DNA of 6,116 nucleotides, from contig DVMG01000158.1 of assembly GCA_018715105.1 (NCBI GenBank), positions 1 to 6,116 on the forward strand, written 5' to 3'. The DNA comes from Candidatus Ventricola intestinavium (lineage in GTDB: Bacteria > Bacillota > Clostridia > Christensenellales > Aristaeellaceae). The position numbers and the translations under genes are program-made. Shown here in pieces: positions 5,938 through 6,116 of the stretch. The notes under the pieces are model-generated. The model had not been told where the DNA came from and searched no databases. It saw nothing but the letters and a program-made list of their open reading frames with translations. How positions within the stretch are numbered: position 1 is the first letter of the stretch; the number at the start of each line of letters is the position of its first letter.

Positions 5938-6116
5938 TCAGGCAGGCGGCATCCATCCATATACCAGGCAGGACAGGCCATATAGAACATAGATGTGGGC
6001 CGGATAGAAGGCATAAAACAGCGCCTTATATCCTCTTCCGCGCTTTCCATTATAGCATAGCATCGGGATCACGGCAAACACACCGTACCATTCATAATAT
6101 GTGGTGAACATCTGCA
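5938..6116 (-). CDS. TraX-family membrane protein, C-terminal 58 residues only (cut by window edge)
   Basis: The last part of a polytopic membrane protein enters from the right edge and ends at TGA 5940-5938. The readable residues end a hydrophobic helix (YEWYGVFAVIPMLCYN), continue with a short basic loop (GKRGRG) and then the stretch KALFYAFYPAHIYVLYGL. The order 'YNGKRG - about 10 residues - FYPAHIYVLY' is characteristic of the end of TraX-family proteins, named for the F-plasmid TraX that acetylates pilin but widespread on Firmicute chromosomes, where the role is mostly unknown. The name does not by itself imply a conjugative element. Its stop lies 97 nt before the response regulator start, on the same strand, so read-through into the regulator is possible. 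The frame here differs from the regulator's upstream extension. Confidence 0.82.
   Translation of the reverse strand, partial: QMFTTYYEWYGVFAVIPMLCYNGKRGRGYKALFYAFYPAHIYVLYGLSCLVYGWMPPA
6049..6077 (-). promoter_or_regulatory. Candidate sigma-A promoter for the regulator/kinase pair, inside the TraX gene
   Basis: The minus strand has a perfect extended -10, TGCTATAAT (TATAAT at 6054-6049), with TTGCCG (6077-6072, 4 of 6 to TTGACA) exactly 17 bp upstream. Transcription would begin near 6042, leaving a leader of about 200 nt before the regulator ATG, across the TraX 3' end. The 97-nt gap between TraX and the regulator holds no comparable promoter. Confidence 0.55.

Noticed and set aside
5841..6050. 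Upstream extension of the response regulator frame to ATG 6050
   Set aside because: It overlaps the TraX gene in a different frame and adds 70 residues before a receiver domain that normally starts at MAHILVVDDD; a good ribosome site precedes ATG 5840.
5160..6107. 315-codon plus-strand open frame opposite the regulator and TraX end
   Set aside because: Antisense of a conserved OmpR-type regulator; composition is His/Arg-rich and matches nothing.
5938..6116. Evidence for a conjugative element because of the TraX name
   Set aside because: TraX-family genes are common on Firmicute chromosomes, and no relaxase, type IV secretion, integrase or attachment site is visible here.

Overview
The window looks like a chromosomal piece of a fairly GC-rich Firmicute, most likely a gut-type Clostridia (Oscillospiraceae, Christensenellales or similar). 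The evidence is indirect: Clostridia-style Shine-Dalgarno sites before most genes, a BMP-family nucleoside/sugar ABC transporter, an OmpR/lantibiotic-type two-component system and a TraX-family membrane protein. No rRNA, tRNA, CRISPR array, insertion sequence or phage gene was seen.

Layout. (1) Positions 1-2368, minus strand: the first two genes of a BMP-type ABC uptake operon, a double-domain ATPase (TTG start) followed 13 nt later by a permease that runs off the left edge. (2) 2369-2588: a divergent intergenic region with a consensus -10 box for the ATPase operon and a short motif, CATACGG, placed in inverted repeats on both sides. (3) 2589-3527, plus strand: two small genes of unknown function, an eight-cysteine soluble protein and a four-helix membrane protein 27 nt downstream. 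(4) 3528-3768: a convergent intergenic region with two strong hairpins, one with its T tail on the plus strand and one with its T tail on the minus strand. (5) 3769-5840, minus strand: a response regulator followed by an overlapping sensor kinase. (6) 5938-6116, minus strand: the last 58 codons of a TraX-family protein running off the right edge, with a good promoter candidate for the regulator/kinase pair inside its coding sequence.

How they work together. The ATPase and permease form part of one importer; its substrate lipoprotein is not in the window and is not in the usual position directly upstream. The regulator and kinase form one signalling pair whose target genes cannot be read from this window. 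The Cys-rich and membrane protein genes look like a two-gene transcription unit and are the most novel content, but I cannot assign a function. I see no clear evidence of a complete new system.
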